64,000 nt of DNA, from contig CAWBCD010000010.1 of the NCBI GenBank assembly GCA_963787205.1, positions 62,001 through 126,000 on the forward strand, given 5' to 3'. The notes beneath the pieces were generated by a model, which saw only the letters and a program-made list of their open reading frames with translations, did no database searches and was not told the origin of the DNA. This document shows positions 18,152 through 28,218 of this stretch, in pieces. This stretch comes from DATFNI01 sp963787205. GTDB lineage: Bacteria; Bacteroidota; Rhodothermia; Balneolales; DATFMH01. The translations under genes and the position numbers were made by a program. Position 1 is the first letter of the stretch, and every line of letters begins with the position of its first letter.

Positions 18152-19411
18152 ATGACTAAATATTTTACCATCATATGTCTGCTAACCGTACTTTCCGTGC
18201 ATAAGGTGCGGGCCAGCGGTTTTGCTCTTTATGAGGCAAGTGTCCGAATTACAGGGATGATGGGAGCTTACGTAGCTAATGGCCACGACGTTTCTACCAT
18301 CTTTTTCAATCCGGCTGGTCTTGCCCAACTTTCCGGGTTGCATCTCAGTGTAGGTGCGGCCTTTATCGCTCCCAGGGATAAATTCCGGGGCCCCCTGCCC
18401 TACAGTGTGAACGAATACATGATGGAGAAACAGACCTTCTTCGTTCCCGACGCTTATGCATCCTACTCGGTGACACCCAAACTTAGTTTTGGACTGGGTA
18501 TGTACGTACCCTACGGACTCGGCACCAAATGGAAACCAGGTTGGGTTGGAAGCAGGTTTGCCCTGAAGACGAATCTCCAGGTGATGGTGCTCAATCCGGT
18601 GGTGAGCTATCGGCTGCCCGATATAGGTCCGGTTAAAACGTACATCGGCGGAGGGGTCGTCATCGGCATTAAGGGCGATGCCACCCTGTCGCGTGAGGTT
18701 ACCGATTTTGTTGGTCAGACCGGTGTTCAGACCGGCACGGTGTACCTTGATGGATCGCAGGAAAAGACACCGGTCGGTTATAATCTCGGGATTATTCTCA
18801 AACCATCCGATATGATATCATTCGGCTTCACTTATCGCAGCCAGCTCAAACTCAAACTTCGTGGTAATGCCGTATTCACCAATCTGCCCGCTTCCGGGTT
18901 CCCGAGTGGTGTGGTCGGCAGCCTGAATATCACGACTCCTGCCAACTGGGCGGCCGGTGTCAATGTGCACCCTGTTCGTAATCTCAGTGTTGAGTTTGAT
19001 TACGTCTGGTATGGCTGGTCGAGCTTCGACAGCCTGAACGTTCATTTCGATATGCACACTCCGGCGCTACAGGATATCAACAGCCCGAGACTCTATCATA
19101 ATACATCCCAATACCGTTTGGGGGCCGAATATAACGTAGAGAAAGTCACAGGCCTGACCGTACGTGGTGGTATTGCCTACGATCAAAATCCAATCCCTGA
19201 CAAGACACTCGATCCCATACTGCCTGATGCCAACCGCTGGGATTTCTCCTGCGGCTTCTCGTATCAAGTCACACCCCAGGTTTCTTTTGATGCATTCTAC
19301 ATGTTCATCAGAGCCAAGGAAAGGAAAATCGATACTCCGGAAAATCCACTGGATGGCTACTACAATACTAAAGCCAACCTTTTCGGCGCAGCACTCTCTT
19401 TTTCATTTTAA
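18152..19411 (+). CDS. OmpP1/FadL/TodX-family outer-membrane transport protein
   Basis: This outer-membrane barrel takes up long-chain fatty acids or other hydrophobic compounds. The 419 residues begin with a signal peptide (about 1-22), followed by the FadL N-terminal hatch pattern SGFALYEASVRITGMMGAY, then STIFFNPAGLAQL (49-61), the family's NPA signature. The C-terminal strand ends in Phe (LFGAALSFSF), as in barrels inserted by the BAM complex. The start is supported by GGAGGG nine bases upstream. The next gene, an SGNH/GDSL lipoprotein, starts 20 bases later, so the two form an operon, perhaps for lipid uptake and hydrolysis. Confidence 0.93.
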   Translation: MTKYFTIICLLTVLSVHKVRASGFALYEASVRITGMMGAYVANGHDVSTIFFNPAGLAQLSGLHLSVGAAFIAPRDKFRGPLPYSVNEYMMEKQTFFVPDAYASYSVTPKLSFGLGMYVPYGLGTKWKPGWVGSRFALKTNLQVMVLNPVVSYRLPDIGPVKTYIGGGVVIGIKGDATLSREVTDFVGQTGVQTGTVYLDGSQEKTPVGYNLGIILKPSDMISFGFTYRSQLKLKLRGNAVFTNLPASGFPSGVVGSLNITTPANWAAGVNVHPVRNLSVEFDYVWYGWSSFDSLNVHFDMHTPALQDINSPRLYHNTSQYRLGAEYNVEKVTGLTVRGGIAYDQNPIPDKTLDPILPDANRWDFSCGFSYQVTPQVSFDAFYMFIRAKERKIDTPENPLDGYYNTKANLFGAALSFSF

Positions 19412-19431
19412 CCTCTTGGGGATAGAAGATT

Positions 19432-20832
19432 ATGAAACGTTTCAGCACATATTTTCTGGCACTTGCCATAATTGTCCTGGCATTTAATTCCTGTGAGGAT
19501 TACAGCAAGCACACCGTTGGGCCTTTCAATACAGGATCGATCGACGTAAGCAAATATATTTCTGTCGGGAACAGTCTGGCAGCAGGCTATCAGAGCGGAG
19601 CTTTGTATGAAGCGGCAGAAATGTACTCATTCCCCAACCTGCTGGCGCGCCAGATGGGAGTGAAGGATTTCAAACAACCAATGATCAGCCCGGGCATCGG
19701 TGACCGGATTGCCATTCAGCAATTCACAACCGATCCGCAAAACCCGATTATTGTTACCCAGCAACAACTGGTCGGCCAACCAACAGTTGCAGGGCCCTAT
19801 CAGAATCTGGGTATTCCCGGTGCCATCCTGGCCGATTATCTGAATGCCGATGCACAAACAGGCGGCATAAAGGAAAGAGCCAAGACCAATCCATTCTACG
19901 GAATCGTGCTGGGGAGTGCAGAGATGAGCAAACAGGTACCCAGCATCCAGGACGCGGTGGCTTCACAAAATCCAACATTTGTCACTTTCTGGCTGGGAAA
20001 TAATGATGCACTTGGTTATGTAACAAGCGGCGGAACTTTACCCATGAACACTGTGCCGGTTTTCACACAGTTATATGGAGCCTCAATCAATGCAATTCTG
20101 GGTATTAATAGCACGGTCAAAATTGTCGCGGGTAATATCCCAAATGTAGCAGATATACCGTTTGCCACCACTATTGGCCCGATATTCAAAGCTCAACTGC
20201 AGCAGGCGGGAGTACCCGGGATCTATTATTTCAAAACCCAATCCAATGGATCGGAACAGGCAACAGTAATGCCTGCTACCAGTATAGGTAACCCAACCCA
20301 GGCATTAATACTGTTAACCGCTCAAAACTATTTGCCGCTTATTGGTCAGCCTACGGGTAAATACTGGAGGGACATTGCCACAAAAAAAGGTATACCTGTT
20401 TCGGCCATCATACAAAGTTATGGCGGAGCGCTTGACACGACCAAGCCTTTCATTGTCAGTCCGCAAAACCCTCTTCCTAATAGTTTGATTCTGGATTCCG
20501 ACGAGATAGCAAATGCCCAGACGACGATCGATGGTTTCAACAATGCTATCAAGACGGTAGTCGGCAGCAGCGATCGTGTGGTGCTTCTCGATATCAACAG
20601 CATCTTCAACAATATTGTAAAAACCGGGGGTATCACTGAAGATGGTATCACGTTGACTCCAACCATCGGCAGCCTGTTCAGTTTCGATGGTGTGCACCCA
20701 ACAAATCGTGGCTACACGGTTGTTACCAACGAGATCATCGATTTGCTCAACAGCACGTTCGGCGCCAACATCCAGCGGATCAACCTCGAGTCCATTCCAG
20801 AAGGTTTCCCATTGGCATCCGGAGCTAATTAA
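19432..20832 (+). CDS. SGNH/GDSL-hydrolase-like lipoprotein
   Basis: The 466-residue protein begins with a lipoprotein signal (hydrophobic core, then AFNSC with Cys21 as the lipidated residue). Block I of the SGNH family is ISVGNSLAAGYQ (Ser48 as probable nucleophile). WLGNND (block III, Asn) follows at about 184-189. The end has the catalytic Asp/His pair in FDGVHPTNRGY (about 422-432). It therefore looks like an esterase or lipase anchored in the outer membrane. The 20-base gap after the FadL gene implies one transcript, which ends at the hairpin at 20887. Substrate not known. Confidence 0.88.
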   Translation: MKRFSTYFLALAIIVLAFNSCEDYSKHTVGPFNTGSIDVSKYISVGNSLAAGYQSGALYEAAEMYSFPNLLARQMGVKDFKQPMISPGIGDRIAIQQFTTDPQNPIIVTQQQLVGQPTVAGPYQNLGIPGAILADYLNADAQTGGIKERAKTNPFYGIVLGSAEMSKQVPSIQDAVASQNPTFVTFWLGNNDALGYVTSGGTLPMNTVPVFTQLYGASINAILGINSTVKIVAGNIPNVADIPFATTIGPIFKAQLQQAGVPGIYYFKTQSNGSEQATVMPATSIGNPTQALILLTAQNYLPLIGQPTGKYWRDIATKKGIPVSAIIQSYGGALDTTKPFIVSPQNPLPNSLILDSDEIANAQTTIDGFNNAIKTVVGSSDRVVLLDINSIFNNIVKTGGITEDGITLTPTIGSLFSFDGVHPTNRGYTVVTNEIIDLLNSTFGANIQRINLESIPEGFPLASGAN

Positions 20833-20886
20833 CACACATTATCTAAGTTCTCACTACTAAGTCCTCTTTTAGTGTTAACAGAACGG

Positions 20887-20918
20887 AAAGCAGGGTACAT
20901 TGGTATCCTGCTTTTTTT
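20887..20918 (+). terminator. Rho-independent terminator after the FadL-GDSL operon
   Basis: The 12-base stem AAAGCAGGGTAC (20887-20898) pairs with GTATCCTGCTTT (20903-20914, one G-T pair), with loop ATTG and a T run. Confidence 0.88.
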
Positions 20919-20983
20919 ATATTTCGCCATCATGAATACGCTGTCCCGACCTGTCGGGGTGCAACACCAGATACTTAAGCTCA

Positions 20984-21820
20984 ATGCGTTTTATCGAAAA
21001 ACTTCGCAAGGCGGTCCGGGAAACGGAGTCGCTTTTATGTGTAGGACTCGATCCGGTGCCGGATCGCCTGCCTAAAACCATCCAGTCGTCATACTCATCG
21101 GTCCCGAAGCAGGTCTTCCATTTTTGCAGGGAAGTCATTGAATCGACGCTTCCCTTTGCCTGTGCCTATAAGCCCAATCTTGCTTTCTTTGAAGCTCTTG
21201 GTCCCGACGGGATGGACGTGTTTCGTGAAGTACGCGCACAAATTCCTTATTCCAGAATTGTGATTGCCGATGCAAAACGCGGAGATATCGGCCATACGGC
21301 CCAGCGATACCGTTCCGCTTTCTTTGATGGCTATGATGTCGACGCCATCACCCTTTCCCCCCTGATGGGGTTTGAGACACTTAAAACTTTCCTGGACGAC
21401 GGTGAACGTGGGATTTATGCCCTCACACTAACATCCAATCCGGGTTCGGAAGATTTCTTCAAGAAACCGTTTGACGGATATCCCATGATGAGCCATTATA
21501 TCGCACATCACCTGGCGGATCTTCAAAAAAACTCTAACGGGCATGCCGGGATGGTCGTCGGAGCAACTCAGGCTTCACTACTCAAAGAAGTGGTTGCAGA
21601 ACATCCCAGGGGTTCTTTGCTGATACCGGGACTGGGTGCGCAGGGTGGGTCGGTCAGCGATCTGATTGAAGCCCTGGAAGATCACCCTGGGGTGCCGGTA
21701 GTGTCGGTAAGCCGCAGCATTATCTATGCGGGTTCCGGAGATGAATGGGACGTCCGGGTAACCGAGGCGGCACAACGTTATAAAGAGATGCTGCATCCCC
21801 TGACTGTAAAATATATCTGA
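20984..21820 (+). CDS. pyrF: Orotidine-5'-phosphate decarboxylase (type 2)
   Basis: This enzyme converts OMP to UMP, the last step of de novo pyrimidine synthesis. Its 278 residues are typical of the longer type 2 form. Visible are LCVGLDPVPDRLP (18-30), Lys63 in AYKPN, the catalytic motif IADAKRGDIGHTA (94-106; Asp96, Lys98, Asp101), TLSPLMG, and the phosphate-binding end VSVSRSIIYAG. It is followed 19 bases later by rnhA. No PyrR-type leader hairpin is evident just upstream, apart from the preceding operon's terminator. Confidence 0.95.
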   Translation: MRFIEKLRKAVRETESLLCVGLDPVPDRLPKTIQSSYSSVPKQVFHFCREVIESTLPFACAYKPNLAFFEALGPDGMDVFREVRAQIPYSRIVIADAKRGDIGHTAQRYRSAFFDGYDVDAITLSPLMGFETLKTFLDDGERGIYALTLTSNPGSEDFFKKPFDGYPMMSHYIAHHLADLQKNSNGHAGMVVGATQASLLKEVVAEHPRGSLLIPGLGAQGGSVSDLIEALEDHPGVPVVSVSRSIIYAGSGDEWDVRVTEAAQRYKEMLHPLTVKYI

Positions 21821-21839
21821 ATCCTCTAAAGGAGTTTAT

Positions 21840-22274
21840 ATGGATGAAGTTATTGTTTACACTGACGGCGCCTGCAGCGGTAATCCCGGCCCCGGTGGCT
21901 GGGCTGCTTACATGGAATTCAAAGGCAAAATAAAAACCATCAGTGGTGGTGAGGTACGAACGACCAACAACCGTATGGAACTGAAAGCCGCCATAATGGC
22001 CCTTAAAGCACTCAAACGATCATGCCGGGTCGTTATACACAGTGACAGCGCTCTCCTGGTCAATGCCTTTACGAAAGGCTGGATAGAAAACTGGCAGCGC
22101 AAAGAATGGAGAAAGGCCGATAAAAAACCGGTTGAAAACCAGGACCTCTGGAAAGAACTCCTATCTTCGATGAACAATCACGAGGTAGTCTGGAAAAAGG
22201 TAAAAGGTCATGCCAACAACGAAATTAACAACCTGGTGGATGAATTAGCCGTGGCAGAATCAAAAAAATTTTGA
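21840..22274 (+). CDS. rnhA: Ribonuclease HI
   Basis: This enzyme degrades the RNA strand of RNA-DNA hybrids. Its 144 residues have all catalytic residues: Asp9 in YTDGACSGNPGPGGW, Glu47 in NRMELKA, Asp69 in HSDSALLVNAF, and His124/Asp134 in VKGHANNEINNLVDELA. A basic protrusion (WQRKEWRKADKKPVEN) as in the E. coli enzyme is present. The ribosome site AAAGGAG lies just before the ATG. It is co-directional with pyrF. Confidence 0.97.
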   Translation: MDEVIVYTDGACSGNPGPGGWAAYMEFKGKIKTISGGEVRTTNNRMELKAAIMALKALKRSCRVVIHSDSALLVNAFTKGWIENWQRKEWRKADKKPVENQDLWKELLSSMNNHEVVWKKVKGHANNEINNLVDELAVAESKKF

Positions 22275-22535
22275 TTATCAGTCTGATTATCTGCCGGGAT
22301 TTAAAATTTTCTCTAAAACCACCGTTCCTCCCTTTTACATTGTCTCCCATTGGAATGCTGATTTTATCGCCTTTTGATATCCTCGTTTTGTAAATAAAAA
22401 TTAATACTTTATAGCTTGTATATGTTACTATATTCTTAATAAGTTATTTTTTAAAAGTCCGTACACACAAGCCTTTGCAGTCCATATCTTTTAAAGAGCT
22501 CGTCTAAAAAAATACTTTTATAGGAGGAAAGGCTC

Positions 22536-24659
22536 ATGAAGAGGTGGTGTTATTTCTTAATTTTAATTCTTGCCGCTCTTATCTCCTGCGATAAAAATCC
22601 CAGCTCACCTCAGTCGGGTGAAATTGAGGGACTTGTTATTGACAAGGGAACTTTAAAGCCGGTCGGTGGAGTCGTTGTATCTCTAGGCAGTGAAAAAGAC
22701 ACTACAGGCACAGATGGTAAATATCTCTTTTCAGGAGTCCAGGCAGGCACCTACATTTTGAATGCTTCTGGCAATGGTTACACAAACTTTGCTGATACCG
22801 TCAAAATCGGCTATGGTTATAATTATTTCAAGATAACATTGGCCCAATTACCCCTTCCTGAAAATCCTTATGGAATATTATCGGGTAACGTTCTGGAAAC
22901 GGGTACAAACAAGTCTGTTCCCGGGGCTGTCATCGAGATAGACGGCAAAATTGACACAACCACCCAGGATGGGAAATATCAGATTGACAGCTTGCAAACC
23001 GGTTCCGATACGCTAACGGTTACTGCAAAAGGTTACACCCGTTATGCACATGAAGTGACAATAAACAAGGGTGAGAACAACTTTGATATCACTCTTGCAG
23101 TTAAAAATGAAAATGTCGGTTCCTTGTCGGGTATTATTTATGAATCGGGGTCAGGAGTTCCTGTGGGTTCAGCAATCGTGGAGATTGACAACAAAAAAGA
23201 TACAACGGGTCAAGACGGAAAATTCTCGTTTAGTCAGATTGATGCCGGATCATATATGGTTGGTGTCACTGCCGTCGATTATGATAAAGTGAACCAGCCT
23301 GTCACTATCGACAAGGGGCAGAATAACGTCAATATCATGCTGGTTGCAGTGGGAAATTTATCCGGCACGGTCACGGAAAAGGGAAGCAATAAAAATCTCT
23401 CAGGGGTAAGTGTCCAACTCAACGAGAAAATATCAACGACGGATCAGAACGGATCTTATTCCCTGGAAGACATACCGGTTGGAACCTATAACCTCACGGC
23501 TAAACTCGATCTGTATAATGACTTTTCAAAATCGATAACGATCAAAAAGGGGGATAATAAGCTCAACTTCCAGCTGACAGTCAAGCAACTTTACACTAAT
23601 ATTTACGGAAATGTGACCAATGGATTGGGAAATCCGGTTCAGGGAGCCTTAATAGAACTTGCAGGCAATCAACAGATTACACCCGGAACCGGCTTCTATC
23701 AATTTGCATCTGTACCGCAGGGTATGCACAATATTGTTGTTACGAAAGACGGATATGAGGATTTCAAACGAAATATATCCTTGTCATCGCCGGATTTTCG
23801 ATATGACATACAGATGATCATGAAAACGGTAGCACCACCTTACATAACCGGAATCGGCAAGACAGGCACCAACAACATCACACTCACATGGAATCCGGTT
23901 GACGATCCAAACCTTGCCGGATATGCCATTTATAACATCAGCGATACTACAACAGCTATTAATGGCGGCCCTTTGGATGCCAAAGCATCGACGTATGAGA
24001 TTACAAACGCCCCGCCCGGTATTTATTCCCTCAGAATGGCTTCGCTGAATTTAGAGAACAAGACGGGGAATAAAGGAAATACATCGGATACAGCCTTTGT
24101 GTACCAGGAAATTAATGGTGATGATTTCGAGAGCAGAAGGCTGGATCCGGCAAAATGGATAGATAATAAATTCGATTACACAATCATTTCCGACTCGAAG
24201 TATGTGATTGACGGAAACCATTCACTTATGTACATGGGAGGTGCGAATAATATCTTCTCCTCAACCACCATTTTACCCGCACAACAAAAATACATATCGG
24301 TTGCAAAAGTAATGTTCTTGTCTCCAATATCATTTTTTTCCATGGAACTGACAAATGGCCAATCTACCGGAACCAATCCTGTCGTCTGGCTGGAATCGGA
24401 TAGCAATGGAGACGTAAAAATCGGTTACAAGGAGAATGCCAACGCCAACATGTATCCCTACAAATCATATGGCTCATATCAGGGACAGATTTTTAAAATC
24501 GGACTGTTTGTGGATACCGAGGCAAAGAAATTCAGCATCGTGGTTAATGATGTGGTTGTCTTCACCAAGAGCTATACCAATGATAATCTTGACACACTGT
24601 CAATGCATTTCCTGAACAGGCAAATTATCGATGATATCGTGATTGGCTCCGTTCAATAA
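22536..24659 (+). CDS. Large lipoprotein built of carboxypeptidase-regulatory-like (PEGA/CarboxypepD_reg) repeats
   Basis: This 707-residue protein has a lipoprotein signal (LAALISC, Cys18) and an AGGAGG site eight bases before its ATG. Residues 28-430 hold about five beta-sandwich repeats of 75-85 residues, each with the pattern G-x-V-x-[DE]-x-G-[ST], then D-TT-x-DGKY-x-F and YxLxVxAxGY. This is typical of carboxypeptidase regulatory-like domains. A fibronectin-III-like domain follows (about 431-525; LTWNPVDDPNLAGYAIYN). The C-terminal 170 residues look like a concanavalin-type lectin/glucanase fold with no catalytic motif. It is probably a surface protein for adhesion or carbohydrate binding. 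It is alone in its unit. Confidence 0.82.
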   Translation: MKRWCYFLILILAALISCDKNPSSPQSGEIEGLVIDKGTLKPVGGVVVSLGSEKDTTGTDGKYLFSGVQAGTYILNASGNGYTNFADTVKIGYGYNYFKITLAQLPLPENPYGILSGNVLETGTNKSVPGAVIEIDGKIDTTTQDGKYQIDSLQTGSDTLTVTAKGYTRYAHEVTINKGENNFDITLAVKNENVGSLSGIIYESGSGVPVGSAIVEIDNKKDTTGQDGKFSFSQIDAGSYMVGVTAVDYDKVNQPVTIDKGQNNVNIMLVAVGNLSGTVTEKGSNKNLSGVSVQLNEKISTTDQNGSYSLEDIPVGTYNLTAKLDLYNDFSKSITIKKGDNKLNFQLTVKQLYTNIYGNVTNGLGNPVQGALIELAGNQQITPGTGFYQFASVPQGMHNIVVTKDGYEDFKRNISLSSPDFRYDIQMIMKTVAPPYITGIGKTGTNNITLTWNPVDDPNLAGYAIYNISDTTTAINGGPLDAKASTYEITNAPPGIYSLRMASLNLENKTGNKGNTSDTAFVYQEINGDDFESRRLDPAKWIDNKFDYTIISDSKYVIDGNHSLMYMGGANNIFSSTTILPAQQKYISVAKVMFLSPISFFSMELTNGQSTGTNPVVWLESDSNGDVKIGYKENANANMYPYKSYGSYQGQIFKIGLFVDTEAKKFSIVVNDVVVFTKSYTNDNLDTLSMHFLNRQIIDDIVIGSVQ

Positions 24660-24796
24660 TAACGTAACCTGAGTTCGAGATAAGAAAATGAGTAGAAAGC
24701 ATAGAAACATTTATAAAATGCTTCATCTACCAATTATCCTTTACCTACCTTTCATTACCGCGGAATTCAAAATTCATAATTTAAAGTTCAACATTA

Positions 24797-25795
24797 TCAA
24801 AGGCTTGCAAAGGGTTTTAAGCCAACATCATCCCACTGATGTTTACGGGTCCTCAGATAGCCGGTTACGGCAATCATGGCGGCATTATCGGTGCAATAAA
24901 CAAGCCTGGGTATTTTAAGGGCGAGCCCCATCTCATCACATAGAGCCTCCACTTTTCTGCGTAATACCGAATTGGCCGCTACCCCACCGGCAACCAACAC
25001 CTGTTTGACACCCGTTTGACTGATAGCCCGCCTGAGCTTTATCACCAGCACATCGGTAATGGCCTCGGTTACGCTCGCGCTGAGATCAGATTGATGTTCT
25101 TCCAGAAACACTTTGCGTTTTTCTTCCGGCATATCCTGCAAATAGTAGAGTACGGATGTCTTTAATCCCGAAAAGCTAAAATCAAGTCCATCGTGTAAAA
25201 GAGCCCGGGGAAAGTCGTGGAATGATGGATCCCCCTCGCGGCTTAGCCGGTCCATGACGGGGCCGGCCGGGTAAGGCAGGCCCATAATCTTGCCGATTTT
25301 ATCGAATGCCTCGCCCGCTGCATCATCCCTGGTCTGTCCCAGTATCTTATGAGAAAACGGTTCTTCAATATAGACAATTTGTGTATGACCGCCGGATACG
25401 ATCAGCCCAATGAACGGGTACTCAGGATCGGGACCTTCGATGAAATTGGCGTACAGGTGAGCATCGATATGATTGATACCTATGATCGGTTTATCGTGTG
25501 CTATTGCCAATCCCTTGGCAAAACTGATGCCCACCAGCAGAGCTCCCATCAGGCCTGGTCCCTGGGTTACTGCAATCCCGTCAATGTTATCCATCGTCAT
25601 TCCGGCTTCGGCAAGTGCCTGCTCCACCGTGGACCAGATTGTTTTCTGATGGGCTCGCGAGGCAAGTTCCGGAACCACACCGCCATACTGTTCGTGAATC
25701 GTCTGTGAAGCTATAATATTAGATAGCAGCCCCTGATCTGAGTAAATCGCAGCAGCCGTTTCATCACAGGATGATTCAATACCGAGAATGGTCAT
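24797..25795 (-). CDS. tsaD: tRNA N6-adenosine threonylcarbamoyltransferase
   Basis: The catalytic subunit that transfers the threonylcarbamoyl group to A37 of ANN-decoding tRNAs, working with TsaB and TsaE. It has 332 residues. The N-terminal GIESSCDETAAAIY (5-18) belongs to the ASKHA ATPase fold, the metal-binding motif is NHIDAH (His109, His113), and ISGGHT-like and VAGGVAANS motifs are present (here VSGGHTQIV and VAGGVAANS). The C-terminal YCTDNAAMIA is conserved. Its 3' end faces the repeat-lipoprotein gene, and it diverges from kup. Confidence 0.97.
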   Translation of the reverse strand: MTILGIESSCDETAAAIYSDQGLLSNIIASQTIHEQYGGVVPELASRAHQKTIWSTVEQALAEAGMTMDNIDGIAVTQGPGLMGALLVGISFAKGLAIAHDKPIIGINHIDAHLYANFIEGPDPEYPFIGLIVSGGHTQIVYIEEPFSHKILGQTRDDAAGEAFDKIGKIMGLPYPAGPVMDRLSREGDPSFHDFPRALLHDGLDFSFSGLKTSVLYYLQDMPEEKRKVFLEEHQSDLSASVTEAITDVLVIKLRRAISQTGVKQVLVAGGVAANSVLRRKVEALCDEMGLALKIPRLVYCTDNAAMIAVTGYLRTRKHQWDDVGLKPFASL

Positions 25796-26125
25796 ATTAC
25801 TCGTCTGTTATATTTGATTTATTGGAAGATACGGATTAACGCAGTGGAATGGCATTTCCATATTCCATGATTTAGCAGTAACTTTTGCTTCGTTGTGGAT
25901 GCATGTTTTTGACGGATTAAACATTTTCCTGTTATTCGGACTATAATTTTTATGGTTGTGTCCCGTCATTGCAGTGTTCGTTATTTTGCCAGGTTATTGT
26001 GCAGAAATATTTGTGGCTTAAATATATTACGATATCAACTGAACCGCGGGATGTAAGCTAATACCTTGTCCACCAGGCAAATGGCGTATTTATGGGCTGC
26101 ATCCGCTTCTTAATCATTATTGTTA
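25796..26125. other. Divergent intergenic region between tsaD and kup
   Basis: About 330 bases. I looked for a riboswitch ahead of the K+ transporter and saw no convincing conserved core. Nothing else stands out. Confidence 0.4.
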
Positions 26126-28093
26126 ATGAACAAAGACCAAGTTGCCGTAGACGAAGAGAAAAAAGAACAGGTACAGGTTATTTCTGAACAACCAAACAGG
26201 CTTGAAGGGGTAGCTTCCAAGAAAGCAGAGGCTTCCGGAAAGAAGCTTATGTTGTTGGCTCTTACCGCTTTGGGGGTTGTTTATGGAGATATTGGTACCA
26301 GCCCGCTTTACGCATTTCGTTTCGCATTCTCTGAAAGCGGTCAGATCACCAGAACTCCCGAAAATATCCTGGGAATCCTTTCCCTTATCTTCTGGTCCCT
26401 TACCATCGTCATCTCCATCAAGTATCTGATTTACGTCATGATGGCTGATAACGAAGGCGAAGGGGGAATACTGGCGCTCATGGCGCTGCTGGTTCCTTCG
26501 GGTGGTCGGAAAAAACGATGGATTATTGTTGCTCTTGGCGTTTTTGGTGCAGCCCTGTTGTATGGCGACGGGATGATCACTCCTGCCATTTCCGTGCTAA
26601 GTGCCATTGAAGGTCTGAAGGTGGCTACAACCGAGTTTAATGATTATATCATCCCGATCACGGTAGCTATTCTCATTTTCTTGTTCTTGTTGCAGAAACG
26701 TGGAACGCAGGGGGTCGGATCTATCTTTGGACCGGTGATGCTTGTGTGGTTCACTTCTATAGCTGTCCTCGGAATCAGGGGAATCTTCAGGGCTCCTCAG
26801 GTGCTCAGGGCACTAAACCCCTGGCATGCCCTGGACTTTTTCTTTCGAAACGGGTGGGTTGGTTTCCTGGTCCTGGGAGCCGTCTTTTTAGTGGTAACCG
26901 GTGGAGAAGCCCTCTATGCCGACATGGGGCATTTCGGCAGCCGTCCCATTCGTCTGGCATGGTTTTCGCTTGTTTTCCCGTCACTGTTGATCAACTACTT
27001 CGGCCAGGGAGCTTTATTACTCAGCAGCAAGCATTTCGTAAGTCAGCCCTTTTATGCGCTGGCTCCGCATTGGGCACTTTATCCGCTTGTGATTCTGGCG
27101 ACACTGGCCACAATCATCGCGTCTCAGGCCGTTATATCGGGCGCCTTCTCACTCACGCGTCAATCTGCCCTTCTGGGTGAATTCCCCCGTATCAAAATTG
27201 TGCAGACATCGAGTTCAGAGATCGGACAGATTTATATCCCGCTCGTCAACTGGATACTGATGATCGCCACTATAGGTCTGGTCCTGACCTTCAAAAAATC
27301 AGACAACCTGGCTGCTGCATACGGAGTAGCTGTCACCACAACCATGGTGATCACAACGATTCTTGCGTACATACTGACGCGGGAGAAATGGGGATGGAAC
27401 ATAGCGGCATCTCTATCCATTACCATCGGGTTCCTGATCGTGGATCTGGCTTTCTTCGTCGCCAACATGACCAAAGTTGCAGACGGTGGATGGTTCCCGT
27501 TACTTGTTGCTGTTTCTGTGTTTACGCTGATGTCAACCTGGAGACGGGGCCGACAGTTGCTCGCTGAAAATAACCCCTTTGATTCATTATCGCTTAACGA
27601 CTTCGTACATAAACTCGTAAACAATCCACCTGTCAGGGTCCCGGGTACAGCCATTTTCTTAACGGGTCATTCGGAGGGAACACCACCCCTTCTCAGTTAT
27701 CACCTGGAACACAACCAGGCATTGCATCAACAGGTATTGATCGTCACCGTGATCATCCAGGATGTGCCGAAGGTGCCCCCATCTCAGCGGTTGGACATTC
27801 AGGAGATGGAACTTGGTTTTTACCGGGTTAAGATAGCTTACGGATTCATGGAAAATCCTGATGTCCCCAAAGCTTTGCGCGATGCAGGAAAATTCGGACT
27901 GGACGACGAATCCAATGTAATAACATATTATATCGGCCGGCAGATTTTGATTCCCAGGGAGGAGAAACCTAAGATGGCCAAGTGGCGGAAAGAGCTCTTT
28001 TCATTTATGGCACGGAACTCTGCGCTCACGACAACGTTCTACGAACTGCCACCGCAGCAGGTTGTCGAGATAGGCATACACGTGCATATTTGA
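26126..28093 (+). CDS. kup: KUP/Trk-type potassium uptake protein
   Basis: A K+/H+ symporter of the inner membrane, 655 residues from the ATG at 26126 (a TTG six bases earlier is less likely). It opens with a charged cytoplasmic stretch (EEKKEQ region), then the KUP signature GVVYGDIGTSPLYAFRFAF in the first membrane helix. About 12 membrane helices follow up to residue 470, including TGGEALYADMGHFG, and a soluble C-terminal domain completes the protein. It may act together with the K+-dependent pyrophosphatase encoded 11 kb upstream, but they are not linked in an operon. Confidence 0.95.
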   Translation: MNKDQVAVDEEKKEQVQVISEQPNRLEGVASKKAEASGKKLMLLALTALGVVYGDIGTSPLYAFRFAFSESGQITRTPENILGILSLIFWSLTIVISIKYLIYVMMADNEGEGGILALMALLVPSGGRKKRWIIVALGVFGAALLYGDGMITPAISVLSAIEGLKVATTEFNDYIIPITVAILIFLFLLQKRGTQGVGSIFGPVMLVWFTSIAVLGIRGIFRAPQVLRALNPWHALDFFFRNGWVGFLVLGAVFLVVTGGEALYADMGHFGSRPIRLAWFSLVFPSLLINYFGQGALLLSSKHFVSQPFYALAPHWALYPLVILATLATIIASQAVISGAFSLTRQSALLGEFPRIKIVQTSSSEIGQIYIPLVNWILMIATIGLVLTFKKSDNLAAAYGVAVTTTMVITTILAYILTREKWGWNIAASLSITIGFLIVDLAFFVANMTKVADGGWFPLLVAVSVFTLMSTWRRGRQLLAENNPFDSLSLNDFVHKLVNNPPVRVPGTAIFLTGHSEGTPPLLSYHLEHNQALHQQVLIVTVIIQDVPKVPPSQRLDIQEMELGFYRVKIAYGFMENPDVPKALRDAGKFGLDDESNVITYYIGRQILIPREEKPKMAKWRKELFSFMARNSALTTTFYELPPQQVVEIGIHVHI

Positions 28094-28218
28094 GACCGCC
28101 TTATCATTGGATTATTAAGAAAAGTTATCTACCATACTGCACGAATACACATCTTAATATTCGAATTGTAGTCAATCGGAGGGATTGAATACCAAACGGT
28201 ATAACTTTTTTGATAACC

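Noticed and set aside
25796..26125. Riboswitch upstream of kup
   Set aside because: No conserved core of a known K+ or c-di-AMP riboswitch could be found by eye; only an Infernal search could settle it.
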